From NCBI RefSeq assembly GCF_001553955.1, contig NZ_CP014234.1, forward strand, positions 434,001-498,000: DNA of 64,000 bases, in the 5' to 3' direction. Positions 1-8,192 of the stretch are shown one piece after another (position 1 is the stretch's first letter; the number at the start of each line of letters is the position of its first letter). The translations under genes and the position numbers were made by a program. This stretch comes from Moraxella osloensis (lineage in GTDB: Bacteria > Pseudomonadota > Gammaproteobacteria > Pseudomonadales > Moraxellaceae). Below the pieces are notes generated by a model. The model had not been told where the DNA came from. It was given only the letters and a program-made list of their open reading frames with translations, and ran no database searches.

Positions 1-398
1 AGTATGAATCTTTTTTTAAGAATATAAAGATCATCAAAAATACGATAATCATCAACTTGTACATATCTATAAACTACCTTTGCCTTTATTGAACTTGCAA
101 ATAAAGATATTAACGGATCGCTGACAATTACAATAAAATCTTTATAATGATCATTAATAAACTGTATAGCTTTAAATAAATTTGCTAGTTTGTCCTTTCT
201 ACTATTTGAATAATCTCCTATCTTAACAAATTCAACCGCATCAGAGACAGTAAAAGTATTCAAATCTGTAGAATTATTGGGATAAACGACTTTAACTTGG
301 TAGCCCTTAGTGACTAGTTGGTTCGAAAGTTCAAGAGTAACTCGATTTCCACCACCAGTCTTTAATGATGGCATTAAAAAAATAACATTCTTTATCAT
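1..398 (-). CDS. Glycosyltransferase, N-terminal part, cut by the window edge
   Basis: An open frame starts at an ATG at 398 and runs without a stop to the window edge (132 codons). The start reads MIKNVIFLMPSLKTGGGNR, the glycine-rich N-terminal loop typical of GT-B (family 4-like) glycosyltransferases, followed by a Rossmann-like alternation of hydrophobic strands (for example FIVIVSDPLISLFAS). The acceptor and sugar are unknown because the C-terminal donor domain lies outside the window. It is the last gene visible in the polysaccharide operon and is separated from the preceding glycosyltransferase gene by an IS630 insertion. It most likely adds one sugar of the repeat unit at the inner membrane. 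Confidence 0.75.
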   Translation of the reverse strand, partial: MIKNVIFLMPSLKTGGGNRVTLELSNQLVTKGYQVKVVYPNNSTDLNTFTVSDAVEFVKIGDYSNSRKDKLANLFKAIQFINDHYKDFIVIVSDPLISLFASSIKAKVVYRYVQVDDYRIFDDLYILKKRFI

Positions 399-445
399 AG
401 CTTTGAATTAAATCCTCTTATATTTTTATAAGTAATCCGACAGAA

Positions 446-1051
446 TTAAATTATTAAATACCTAAATGGCCTAAAGTTCAAAATTAATGTTAAGCCGATA
501 TTAGCAAATACACGATTTACCCCATAGCGAAGTGAATCGAAATCAAAATAATCACAAGGTCTTAACCAACCTTGTTTTACCTCCTTCCACAACCGCTCAA
601 TGATATTAAGCTGTGGGCTATAAGGAGGCAGATAAAAGATAAACAAGCCACGCTGTTGCCAAATTTTTAGACGCTTTTGAATGACTTTAGCAGTATGGAC
701 TTTAGCGTTATCTAACACAACTACCGTGTATTTGCTGATTGTCAATGATAGCTCGTCGATAAAGCTGAGAATATCACTGGCGGTCATATTATTTTCGCTT
801 AATCGGTAATGAAACTGCATAGTTCTTGAGAGCAGACCAAAACAGTTAATGCCTTTACCCCGTTGTACAGGTATACTGATATTTTCATCCTTATGTTGCC
901 AACCATACGGTACATAGCCTGTTTGACTAATCTTGGTTTCATCACCGTAATATAGGTCGATGTCGCCGTTTTGGCTTAAGCTTTCAAGTACGTCAAGTTG
1001 CTGTTTTTTAAGTTGATAAATCTCTGGGTGGCATTGTCCTTTTAATCGCAT
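446..1051 (-). CDS. IS630-family transposase, DDE catalytic part (OrfB)
   Basis: This 201-residue reading frame contains the catalytic triad expected for IS630-family transposases: an Asp in YYGDETKISQ, an Asp in VVLDNAKVHTA and the Glu in SPQLNIIERLWKEVKQ. The family usually has about 340 residues with an N-terminal DNA-binding region; here that region is in the preceding frame (1052-1469). The two frames meet at T TTA AAA (1081-1087 on the complement), a canonical -1 slippery heptamer, so the full enzyme would need a -1 ribosomal frameshift. The ATG at 1051 is internal to the ancestral protein and may not be a true start. Confidence 0.8.
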   Translation of the reverse strand: MRLKGQCHPEIYQLKKQQLDVLESLSQNGDIDLYYGDETKISQTGYVPYGWQHKDENISIPVQRGKGINCFGLLSRTMQFHYRLSENNMTASDILSFIDELSLTISKYTVVVLDNAKVHTAKVIQKRLKIWQQRGLFIFYLPPYSPQLNIIERLWKEVKQGWLRPCDYFDFDSLRYGVNRVFANIGLTLILNFRPFRYLII

Positions 1052-1469
1052 TCGGATACGTTTGTAGGTGTAGCCAATACTTTTAAAAAACGCTCAAGGG
1101 TACGTTGGCTAAATTGTTTGCCTGTTTGCTCAGTGAGTTCATCCATGATAATTTTGACTCGTTGGCGTTCTTGGCTGATACAGTCTTTGACAATTTGTTC
1201 ATGCTCGTGGGTTAGTATGGCTTTTCTGCCTTGCCCTGGTTTGGTTTGGTTTGTAATCCGTCTATCCCATGCTCACGGTAGCGTTTAACCCAGTTATAGA
1301 CTTGAATGTTGGTATCCAATATGTCGGCTATTTCTTGGGCTTTGTAGCCTTGGCTTTTGAATAGGATGAGATGACAACGCTGTCGATATACGGCTGTTTC
1401 GCCTATTTTGTAACCTTGCTCAAGTGCTTGTTTTTAAACTTCTGTAAGTTCAATGGTGCTAATTTTCAT
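1052..1469 (-). pseudogene. IS630-family transposase, N-terminal helix-turn-helix part, disrupted
   Basis: Read from an ATG at 1469, this region encodes an IS630 OrfA-like helix-turn-helix protein (GYKAQEIADIL, then VYNWVKRYREHGIDGLQTKP). Two lesions are visible. Codon 12 is TAA (1434-1436). Near 1237-1251 the run of AACCA units looks like a 5-bp tandem duplication that shifts the frame; removing five bases restores TKPGQGRKAIL and an open frame down to the slippery site at 1081-1087. The segment is therefore called a pseudogene. Confidence 0.75.
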
Positions 1470-1632
1470 AGCATTTTAATGCTATGAAAGTTAGTTAGTA
1501 TTATCATAACATTATTTTGTCGGAGTACTTATAATAAATAAATAGATATAGTGCCATCTGCATAAATGTTTTACTAATAATAATACTAATTTGCAAATCA
1601 TAACATCCGTATTGTAGTGGATTATTTTAAGT

Positions 1633-2730
1633 TTATAACCTTTCTACATCTAATATTTCAATCCATAGATTGATGATATATTCAATTTTATAATATTGAG
1701 AATTATTTTTTGCAGCATCTGAAATTTGTTCATAATTATATGACGATAGGCGAGTCGCCTCATATAGTTTTTTTGCTAAAAGTTTAGTATTTAATGGTTG
1801 GACCAGATAACCATTAATATTATGTTCAATAAGCTCACTTGGACCAGTATCACAATCAAAGCTTATAATAGGTAAACCATAAGCTTGTGCTTCCAATAAT
1901 ACCATTGGTAAACCTTCAAATCGGGAACTCATGCAAAAAAATGAACTTGTTTTATAGTAATATTCGATACTTTTAGTGGCTTTTATAAACTCTATCCTAT
2001 CACTAATTTTTAAATTTTTCGCCTTTAACTTTAATGAACTTTCTTCTTTTCCTTGACCTATAATTCGTAATATCCATTCACTATCTTTCTTGCAAAAATC
2101 TGCCCAAGCATCTAATAATAAATCAAAACCCTTTTGATAAGTTAACCTACCTACTGCTAGAATCCTTTTATGAGACATACTAGCCATATTCTCATTAATT
2201 TCATAGGTAACTGGATTAGCTATAGGTACTATTTTGGCATTTACTACTTTTAAACCCTCTTCCCATAGGTATTTATCACGTTTTGTTAAAGTTACTATAT
2301 AATTACAATACCTTGCTGCCCATCTCCGTGCTAAATATGTAAGTTTAGTATTAAAATTTACTTTAAAATTGAAATGTTCCCAACAAATATGTTTGATGTT
2401 TAATTTAGCTAACGCAGGCACTGTAAATAAACAAAATATGCTGTCTACAACTATTAAAGTATCAATTTTATTTAATATGACAAAGTTCCTTAAAAGCCAA
2501 ATAGTTTTAAAAGAATTTGTAAAAATTTTTCTTAATGGTATGTTGTTTGGATATAATGAAAAAATTTTTATTGAATCATTCACATTAAAAAAAGGTTTTT
2601 GACAATCTGACACACTTAATATAGAAACATTATAGTTATAATTTATTAACTCATTAGAAATTATTGAAGTAACTCTTTCTGTACCTCCTGAATTACTCAT
2701 ATTATTAATCAAAAAACAGATATTTTTCAT
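1633..2730 (-). CDS. Glycosyltransferase family 4
   Basis: A 365-residue GT-B glycosyltransferase. The N-terminus ICFLINNMSNSGGTERV is the acceptor-side loop. The C-terminal domain begins at about residue 190 with KRILAVGRLTYQKGFDLLLD, and the donor-binding region SRFEGLPMVLLEAQAYGLP carries the EX7E motif of family 4. It transfers an activated sugar to the lipid-linked repeat unit at the cytoplasmic face of the inner membrane; donor and linkage cannot be read. It follows the 2734-3570 gene with only 3 bp between, so the two are very likely co-transcribed. A neighbouring IS630 lies downstream. Confidence 0.85.
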   Translation of the reverse strand: MKNICFLINNMSNSGGTERVTSIISNELINYNYNVSILSVSDCQKPFFNVNDSIKIFSLYPNNIPLRKIFTNSFKTIWLLRNFVILNKIDTLIVVDSIFCLFTVPALAKLNIKHICWEHFNFKVNFNTKLTYLARRWAARYCNYIVTLTKRDKYLWEEGLKVVNAKIVPIANPVTYEINENMASMSHKRILAVGRLTYQKGFDLLLDAWADFCKKDSEWILRIIGQGKEESSLKLKAKNLKISDRIEFIKATKSIEYYYKTSSFFCMSSRFEGLPMVLLEAQAYGLPIISFDCDTGPSELIEHNINGYLVQPLNTKLLAKKLYEATRLSSYNYEQISDAAKNNSQYYKIEYIINLWIEILDVERL

Positions 2731-2733
2731 TAT

Positions 2734-3570
2734 TCATTTCCTATATTTTTTTAATGCCACTTTTGTTTTTAAAGCATTATTTTCATTATATGATAAAAAG
2801 TCATTCATTTTTTCAAGATTTTTCGACGATGAATAAGTTGTACTTTGTGCACGATAACTATGGTCCACTGGTGTAAGATCAACTATACCAATTTTAAAAT
2901 TATTTTTCTGTGCAATTACTGGCCAAACAAAATCTAATCCTAATCCCATTTCTGCATTATCAGGGAAAGGTAATAGGTAAGCAAAAACCGACTTATGGAA
3001 AGAAAAAATCGGACCAATCTCTACAAAATTGGTTTCACGAGCCATAGAGAACTTATCTTGAATAACTATTGGATGAACATTATAACTATGCCATGCTCTT
3101 GCTGGCTGTGCTATCTTTAAATTTTTACTTTCAATAATATCTATATATAAATCTAAAAAATTATCATGGATTGCAATATCATCATCAGAAAACAGAATAT
3201 AATCATATTCGTTAAAATCAATATCTTTTAATATTTTATTCAATAATTTAAATTTAGGAATTTTTTCTTGGCTATGAAATATCGTAACTGGTTTCAAAGA
3301 ATTTGGAATTTCATTTTTACCAATAGCAACCCATCTTTGTTCAACATTATTTTTTTTAGCTTTTGAATATTGTTCAAATAAATGTATAGCCATATTTTCA
3401 TAATCAGTAAGATAAATACCAATAACTAGAATTTTTTTATTAGTTACATTTATATTATAATTAATAGAGGTATGAATATATGTATGCATAAATTTCTCTT
3501 TAAGCCTTTCTCTAAGTATATTCTTGTAATATAAATTTAATCTATTAAATACCTTTTGCAGAATAAGCAT
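2734..3570 (-). CDS. Putative glycosyltransferase (GT-A-like) of the polysaccharide locus
   Basis: A 278-residue protein with no clear signal peptide. The central stretch DYILFSDDDIAIHDNFLDLY has the DDD of a DXD-type metal and nucleotide-sugar site (about residues 138-143), and a later segment (FVEIGPIFSFHKSVF, then GLGLDFVWP) resembles the acceptor region of GT-A transferases. I do not recognise a precise family. The ATG at 3570 has a strong AGGGAGG ribosome binding site. Only 27 bp upstream of the start lies the end of an IS1-family element, so any upstream operon transcript must pass through the insertion sequence or start inside it. Confidence 0.6.
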   Translation of the reverse strand: MLILQKVFNRLNLYYKNILRERLKEKFMHTYIHTSINYNINVTNKKILVIGIYLTDYENMAIHLFEQYSKAKKNNVEQRWVAIGKNEIPNSLKPVTIFHSQEKIPKFKLLNKILKDIDFNEYDYILFSDDDIAIHDNFLDLYIDIIESKNLKIAQPARAWHSYNVHPIVIQDKFSMARETNFVEIGPIFSFHKSVFAYLLPFPDNAEMGLGLDFVWPVIAQKNNFKIGIVDLTPVDHSYRAQSTTYSSSKNLEKMNDFLSYNENNALKTKVALKKYRK

Positions 3571-3597
3571 ATGAGTTCCTCCCTAATTAAAAAATAT

Positions 3598-4396
3598 GGC
3601 TGTGGTCTAAAAAGAATGCTCACTATACCCAGCCATAATTGACATAGTGAAACAATAAATCAAACGCTTTAAAATGATTTGCTAGCTTTTTCGAAAAACA
3701 GCTTGTCTTTCGAAAGACTCGCCTAAGCCTTTGCCTAAAGCGATTGTTGTTGCCTTCAATATCAACCGTATGGCGTTTACCTACTTGTTTAAAGTCAAAA
3801 TCAAAGGCGGTTAAAAAACTATCCCAGTTATCACAGCAGATATAGCCAAAGTCAATGCCCAACGCATCAAGCTTGGCTCTTAGCTCTCTAGCGGTTTTTA
3901 GATTACGTTTACCCCATATGAAAGCGACAATCTCACTGGTATCTGGGTCATAGGCATAGACAAGCCATACCTTATTCTTCTTACGCCCCACATACGTCCA
4001 AAACTCATCCACTTGCAGTTTTCGGTAATAGCGTCGTTTAGGTCTTATCTCGTAATTGGAATTGACTAAAACGCTTAATACTTTGTACTTGCTAACTTTC
4101 TCGATGACAACGATATCAGCAATGCTACAACCTCGTACTAACATTAAACGTATCTTGTCATCAATATCGCTTTTACAGCCTTGGTAACTTAGCTCCGTTT
4201 GATGAATGAATTGTCGATGACAGTCTTTGCATTGATAGTTCTGCTTGCCATAGATTTTCCAGCCATTTTTCTTTATACTTAAACCCAGACAGCTTGGGCA
4301 TCTGATTGTAATTTGTGTCTTCATAACCTCAAATTAGCATCTTTTTCTCAAGCTGTCTTTTTTATTTCACCTCAGCATACTTTTCAGACCAGTACC
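3598..4396 (-). mobile_element. IS1-family insertion sequence
   Basis: About 799 bp with imperfect inverted repeats: GGCTGTGGTCTAAAAAGAAT at 3598 and, on the complement from 4396, GGTACTGGTCTGAAAAGTAT. It holds one full-length transposase frame. The flanking bases (AAAAATAT on the left, CAAAATTT on the right) are not a direct repeat of 8-9 bp as IS1 normally makes, so either the ends are off by a few bases or the flank has rearranged since insertion. It separates the DUF4422 gene from the next glycosyltransferase gene in the polysaccharide operon. Confidence 0.8.
3623..4324 (-). CDS. IS1-family transposase, single reading frame
   Basis: A 233-residue transposase. The N-terminus has a zinc-ribbon with CPSC (residues 9-12) and CKDC (32-35), followed by a helix-turn-helix (GCSIADIVVIEKVSKYKVL). 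The catalytic part has DEFWTYVGRKKNKVWLVYAY (first Asp) and CCDNWDSF (second Asp), the hallmarks of InsB. In classical IS1 the InsA and InsB parts are joined by a -1 frameshift; here they are one continuous frame, as in the single-ORF IS1 subgroup. No stop or shift is visible, so the enzyme could be active. Confidence 0.88.
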   Translation of the reverse strand: MKTQITIRCPSCLGLSIKKNGWKIYGKQNYQCKDCHRQFIHQTELSYQGCKSDIDDKIRLMLVRGCSIADIVVIEKVSKYKVLSVLVNSNYEIRPKRRYYRKLQVDEFWTYVGRKKNKVWLVYAYDPDTSEIVAFIWGKRNLKTARELRAKLDALGIDFGYICCDNWDSFLTAFDFDFKQVGKRHTVDIEGNNNRFRQRLRRVFRKTSCFSKKLANHFKAFDLLFHYVNYGWV

Positions 4397-4430
4397 CAAA
4401 ATTTTATATCTGCTTTTTCAAGTAAAAGCC

Positions 4431-5147
4431 TCATTCCATCATTTTTACAGGTAAATAAATAATTTCAAAGTCACCTTTATGTTTTTCTATATATACATTG
4501 AAAAGTCTTTCTGACATAAATCCAAATATTCTCTTTTGGTAATCATCATAATCATTTATAGATACCTTTTTTTTCACTTCAAATAATATATTAAATAACC
4601 ACTCACAGTAAGCATCTATTATTCTCTTATCACTAATAAACATGTTGTAAGGGCTTAATCCCTCTTTACTATTACCTACCTTATTAAAACTACTTAGATA
4701 CGCAGGATAAAGTTCAGTAATAACTTCCTTAATCTTCAGCCAATCCTCTTTATAATGACATAAGGCATAATGTGACGCTATTGAAACTTTGAACTTCAAA
4801 AATTTGGTTTGTTTATATAAATTTATTCTTTCTGGTAAAACTATGGTGTTTTTAAGATCGGAGAATTTAAAGTTACTTGAATTCAATATATCATCATTTT
4901 TCATAAAATAACGTCTATAATGAACTAATCCCACGACATCAGCCTTGCTATTTTTCCATAACCAATATAAAGCAGTTAACTCACAAAAATTTCTATTTAA
5001 ATCAGAAATATTTGTTCCTATATTGTCTCTAAGAATCCCTAACCCTTGCTCTCTAAAATTACTACCTACCTCTATAGGAATATATTCTTCATATGCTGGA
5101 AACCAAGTTTTTTTATGTGTAGCAATATAAATTTCAGTTTTCATCAT
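4431..5147 (-). CDS. DUF4422 protein, putative glycosyltransferase
   Basis: A 238-residue protein that matches the DUF4422 family in its N-terminal EIYIATHKKTWFPAYEEYIP and in the NFCELTALYWLWKNS and GLVHYRRYF motifs. Members are found in capsular and exopolysaccharide loci and are thought to be galactosyl- or galactofuranosyltransferase-like, a fit with the glf gene immediately upstream that supplies UDP-galactofuranose. The galactofuranose link is an inference from gene order. The start at 5147 (MMKTEIY) could equally be the next codon. An IS1-family element follows downstream. Confidence 0.75.
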   Translation of the reverse strand: MMKTEIYIATHKKTWFPAYEEYIPIEVGSNFREQGLGILRDNIGTNISDLNRNFCELTALYWLWKNSKADVVGLVHYRRYFMKNDDILNSSNFKFSDLKNTIVLPERINLYKQTKFLKFKVSIASHYALCHYKEDWLKIKEVITELYPAYLSSFNKVGNSKEGLSPYNMFISDKRIIDAYCEWLFNILFEVKKKVSINDYDDYQKRIFGFMSERLFNVYIEKHKGDFEIIYLPVKMME

Positions 5148-5176
5148 TAAACCTTAAAATATTACGAATTAATGTG

Positions 5177-6277
5177 TTACAAGTATTTAACAACCTTTAG
5201 TGCATCTGCGATTACATGATGCATATCCATATAACGATACGTTGCCAATCTACCTAAAAAAGTGATTTTCTCTAACTTTTTAACTTCTGCTTCGTACAGA
5301 GCTAACTTCTCCATATCTTTAGCTAATCGCTTAGGATAATAAGGCACATCACCCTCAGTTGTCTCTTTACTATACTCTTTAAAATATACCGTCTTATCAT
5401 GACTCTCCCAAGGCGTAAAATGTTTATGTTCATGAACACGAGTATATGGGATATCAGGGTCAGCATAATTAATCACAGCATTACCTTGATGATCGCCATC
5501 TGCAACCCCTTTCTCAAAATATACTGTTCTATATGACAACTTGCCATGCTTATGATCAAAAAAAGCATCAATTGGACCAGTATAAAAGACATGGTCATAT
5601 TCTGACAAATCCCAAGTATTATCGAACTTGGTATCTAACCTAATCTCTAGATTGGGTGCATCCAGCATCCGCTCGAAAATAGCCGTGTACCCATCTTTAG
5701 GAATGCCTTGGTAAGGATTTGCATAGTAATTATCATCATAATTAAAACGAACAGGTAGTCTTTTTAGAATACTGGCTGGTAGTTCCGTAGGTTCACACCC
5801 CCATTGTTTTTTAGTATAACCATAAAAAAATGCTTCGTATAAATCTTTACCAATAAACTTCATAGCCTGTTCTTCAAAATTGGCTGGCGTATCAATACTC
5901 GTATCCGCTATTTGATTGATAAAATCTTTTGCTTCGTTTGGTGATAACGTTTTACCAAAAAATTGATTAATCGTATGTAAATTGATTGGCATTGAATAAA
6001 CTTGACCGTTATAAACCGACTTTACACGATTAATAAAAGGCTTCATCTCGCAAAACTGTTGTATATAATTCCACACTTCCACATTATCAGTATTAAAAAT
6101 GTGGGGTCCGTATTTATGAACCATAACGTTGGTTTCTGTATCTCTCTCAGTATAGCAGTTGCCACCGATATGACTTCTCTCATCTATAACTAAAATTTGA
6201 TTATTTGGATTTTTACTTAATTGTTCGGCTACGACTGCACCTGAAAACCCTGCACCAACAATAAGATATTTTTTCAT
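5177..6277 (-). CDS. glf: UDP-galactopyranose mutase
   Basis: Converts UDP-galactopyranose to UDP-galactofuranose using reduced FAD. The N-terminus KKYLIVGAGFSGAVVAEQL is the FAD-binding Rossmann fold, followed by IDERSHIGGNCYTE and the family motif KKQWGCEPTELPASI. Arg residues of the active site lie in FYGYTKKQW and ATYRYMDM near the C-terminus. The frame is open from 6295, but the ATG at 6277 gives the expected family start and begins 7 bp after the wzx stop, so I use 6277 (366 residues, usual length about 370). It implies a galactofuranose residue in the polymer. Confidence 0.92.
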   Translation of the reverse strand: MKKYLIVGAGFSGAVVAEQLSKNPNNQILVIDERSHIGGNCYTERDTETNVMVHKYGPHIFNTDNVEVWNYIQQFCEMKPFINRVKSVYNGQVYSMPINLHTINQFFGKTLSPNEAKDFINQIADTSIDTPANFEEQAMKFIGKDLYEAFFYGYTKKQWGCEPTELPASILKRLPVRFNYDDNYYANPYQGIPKDGYTAIFERMLDAPNLEIRLDTKFDNTWDLSEYDHVFYTGPIDAFFDHKHGKLSYRTVYFEKGVADGDHQGNAVINYADPDIPYTRVHEHKHFTPWESHDKTVYFKEYSKETTEGDVPYYPKRLAKDMEKLALYEAEVKKLEKITFLGRLATYRYMDMHHVIADALKVVKYL

Positions 6278-6284
6278 ACTTAAC

Positions 6285-7574
6285 CTACTTAGCAAAAAAA
6301 GATTTAATTTCTTTGGGCTTAAAATATTTTAACTCTAATATGTGAATGTTATTTCTTTTCAACACAGTATACATTAATAACGTGACAAAACATTCAACAA
6401 TGACACTATTCCACGCTGTGCCTATATAGCTATAATATTTGCTCATATAAATACTTAATATCACCCCTAAAACGCTAGCGATAAATGTAGAACGAAAGAA
6501 TAGTTTATCTAATCCCATGTTTAACATTACTTGAATACCGAAAACATTAGACATTCCAATAATCAAAGGTTGAAAAGACAATATTTGCATCACAGTAATC
6601 GCATTATCAAATGCCTTACCGTACAATAAGTGTATTACTATAGGAGCAAATAGCAACAACACCAAGGAAACCCCAAATGTAATATAAAAAACGATAGGTA
6701 ATATTTGCTTTACCGTTTCTATCCCGTGTTCTCGAGAGATGGCAAAAGACTTACCAATATGTGGATAAATTGCTAAAGAAATTGGGGCAGATATAACACT
6801 TACTGCCATGCCTAACAAAGTTTGACTAACTGTATAGTAACCGACTTCTGCTTTACTAGCAAACCAACCTAAAATAATAACATTGGTGGTCGTATATAAG
6901 CTAATCACAACGGTTGAAAAGAAAACCATTTTTTCTTCATTAAGTAGCTTAATAGCTCGTTGTAATTTCACTAGGTTATAGCTTATGCCAAACTTACGAA
7001 TAGTCAACCAACATAATAGACTATTAATTGCTATCATAAATATACTCGATAATATAGCCAATATAGTATAATCTTTAGCTTCCTTAACGAGTAGAAATAC
7101 CAAAATAACATTGAGAAGCCCACGGAAAAAATTTAACTTCGCGAAAATTGTCAGTTCTTCAAAGGCTTGAAAAACAAACTGTGGCGAAATCACGGTTGCA
7201 ATACATCCAAAAAATAGTATAACTGCAACCCCAATATCATCTTGAATTGGTTTGAAATAAATTAAAGCTAATATAAACAAAAAGGTAGATATAATAAAAA
7301 GCAATATTCTAGCTGTCAAAGTCTCAGATACTATCTGATTAATTTGCGATGGCTGGTCTAGGTGCTTGACAATCTTTCTAGTAGCGGTCAAATCAAACCC
7401 ATAAGCAATCAATAGTGAGAAATATCCAACGAAGGTTGTAGCATAATTAATAATGCCGTAACCTTCAGGTCCTATTATTCTTGACACATAAGGAACAGTA
7501 ATCAAAGGAAAAACATAGTTAACAAGTTGAACAATGCCCAAATAACTTGCATTTTTAAATATTTTTTTCGACAT
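6285..7574 (-). CDS. wzx: Oligosaccharide flippase, Wzx type
   Basis: A 429-residue polytopic membrane protein of the MATE/MOP polysaccharide-exporter superfamily. The N-terminus SYLGIVQLVNYVFPLITVPYVSRIIGPEGYG is characteristic: a first helix followed by the short cytoplasmic motif with R-I-G-x-E-x-Y-G. About 12-14 hydrophobic segments follow, separated by short basic loops. It flips the undecaprenyl-pyrophosphate-linked repeat unit across the inner membrane. It sits between rfbC and glf in the operon. Sequence among Wzx proteins is poorly conserved, so substrate cannot be told. Confidence 0.88.
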   Translation of the reverse strand: MSKKIFKNASYLGIVQLVNYVFPLITVPYVSRIIGPEGYGIINYATTFVGYFSLLIAYGFDLTATRKIVKHLDQPSQINQIVSETLTARILLFIISTFLFILALIYFKPIQDDIGVAVILFFGCIATVISPQFVFQAFEELTIFAKLNFFRGLLNVILVFLLVKEAKDYTILAILSSIFMIAINSLLCWLTIRKFGISYNLVKLQRAIKLLNEEKMVFFSTVVISLYTTTNVIILGWFASKAEVGYYTVSQTLLGMAVSVISAPISLAIYPHIGKSFAISREHGIETVKQILPIVFYITFGVSLVLLLFAPIVIHLLYGKAFDNAITVMQILSFQPLIIGMSNVFGIQVMLNMGLDKLFFRSTFIASVLGVILSIYMSKYYSYIGTAWNSVIVECFVTLLMYTVLKRNNIHILELKYFKPKEIKSFFAK

Positions 7575-7623
7575 TACTGATTCGCTATGAAATTTGGATG
7601 ATTACTTTTCAGCCAGGCCATAT

Positions 7624-8184
7624 TTATCTTCCCGACAATTTGAAATTATCAGCAATTTTATCTTTATCTGAAACAAGAACTTTATCAAGTTCAGCAGTTG
7701 GCCATTGAATATTTAAGGTCTTATCATCCCACACAATCGCCCCTTCACAATCTTTGGCGTAATAATCTGTGGTTTTATACAAAAACTGGGTATTATCCTC
7801 CAACGCCACAAACCCATGTGCAAACCCTTCGGGAATCCAAAACTGTCTATGATTGTCACCACTTAATTCAATCCCTACCCACTGTCCATAGGTTGGTGAG
7901 TCTTTACGAATATCAACGGCAACATCCCATGCTTTACCTTGAGCCACGCGTACAAGTTTGCCTTGTGCATGGGGTGGGATTTGGAAGTGCAGCCCACGTA
8001 ACACGCCTTTTTTTGACATTGAGTGATTATCCTGCACAAATTTTGGCACGGGTAACCCACGCTCTGTCAAAGCTTCGGCAAATTTTTGCTCATTAAAACT
8101 TTCCATAAACCAGCCACGTTCATCGCTAAAGACTTTGGGCTCAATGATTAATAAGCCATGGATTTTGGTTTCGATAATATTCAT
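7624..8184 (-). CDS. rfbC: dTDP-4-dehydrorhamnose 3,5-epimerase
   Basis: Third enzyme of dTDP-L-rhamnose synthesis, epimerising C3 and C5 of dTDP-4-keto-6-deoxyglucose. The protein is 186 residues, close to the usual 180-185. Family motifs are DERGWFMESFNEQKF, VQDNHSMSKKGVLRGLHFQ (with the catalytic His in LRGLHFQ), KLVRVAQGKAWDVAVDIRKD and IPEGFAHGFVAL. It is 8 bp downstream of rfbA, so it is co-transcribed with the other three rhamnose genes. Confidence 0.95.
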   Translation of the reverse strand: MNIIETKIHGLLIIEPKVFSDERGWFMESFNEQKFAEALTERGLPVPKFVQDNHSMSKKGVLRGLHFQIPPHAQGKLVRVAQGKAWDVAVDIRKDSPTYGQWVGIELSGDNHRQFWIPEGFAHGFVALEDNTQFLYKTTDYYAKDCEGAIVWDDKTLNIQWPTAELDKVLVSDKDKIADNFKLSGR

Positions 8185-8192
8185 TGCTATCT

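Larger units (their letters stand above)
435..1525 (-). mobile_element. IS630-family insertion sequence, decayed
   Basis: The element lies between two TA dinucleotides (433-434 and 1526-1527), as expected for IS630/Tc1-mariner elements, which duplicate TA. The ends are imperfect inverted repeats: AATCCGACAGAATTAAATTA on the left against CTCCGACAAAATAATG on the right, read inwards. It holds a transposase in two frames: an N-terminal helix-turn-helix part (1052-1469) and a C-terminal DDE part (446-1051). The N-terminal part carries a stop codon and a frameshift, so this copy is probably inactive. It lies between two glycosyltransferase genes without cutting either. Confidence 0.85.

Noticed and set aside
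3598-4396. An 8-9 bp target duplication around the IS1-family element
   Set aside because: The flanks AAAAATAT and CAAAATTT do not match, so none was called.
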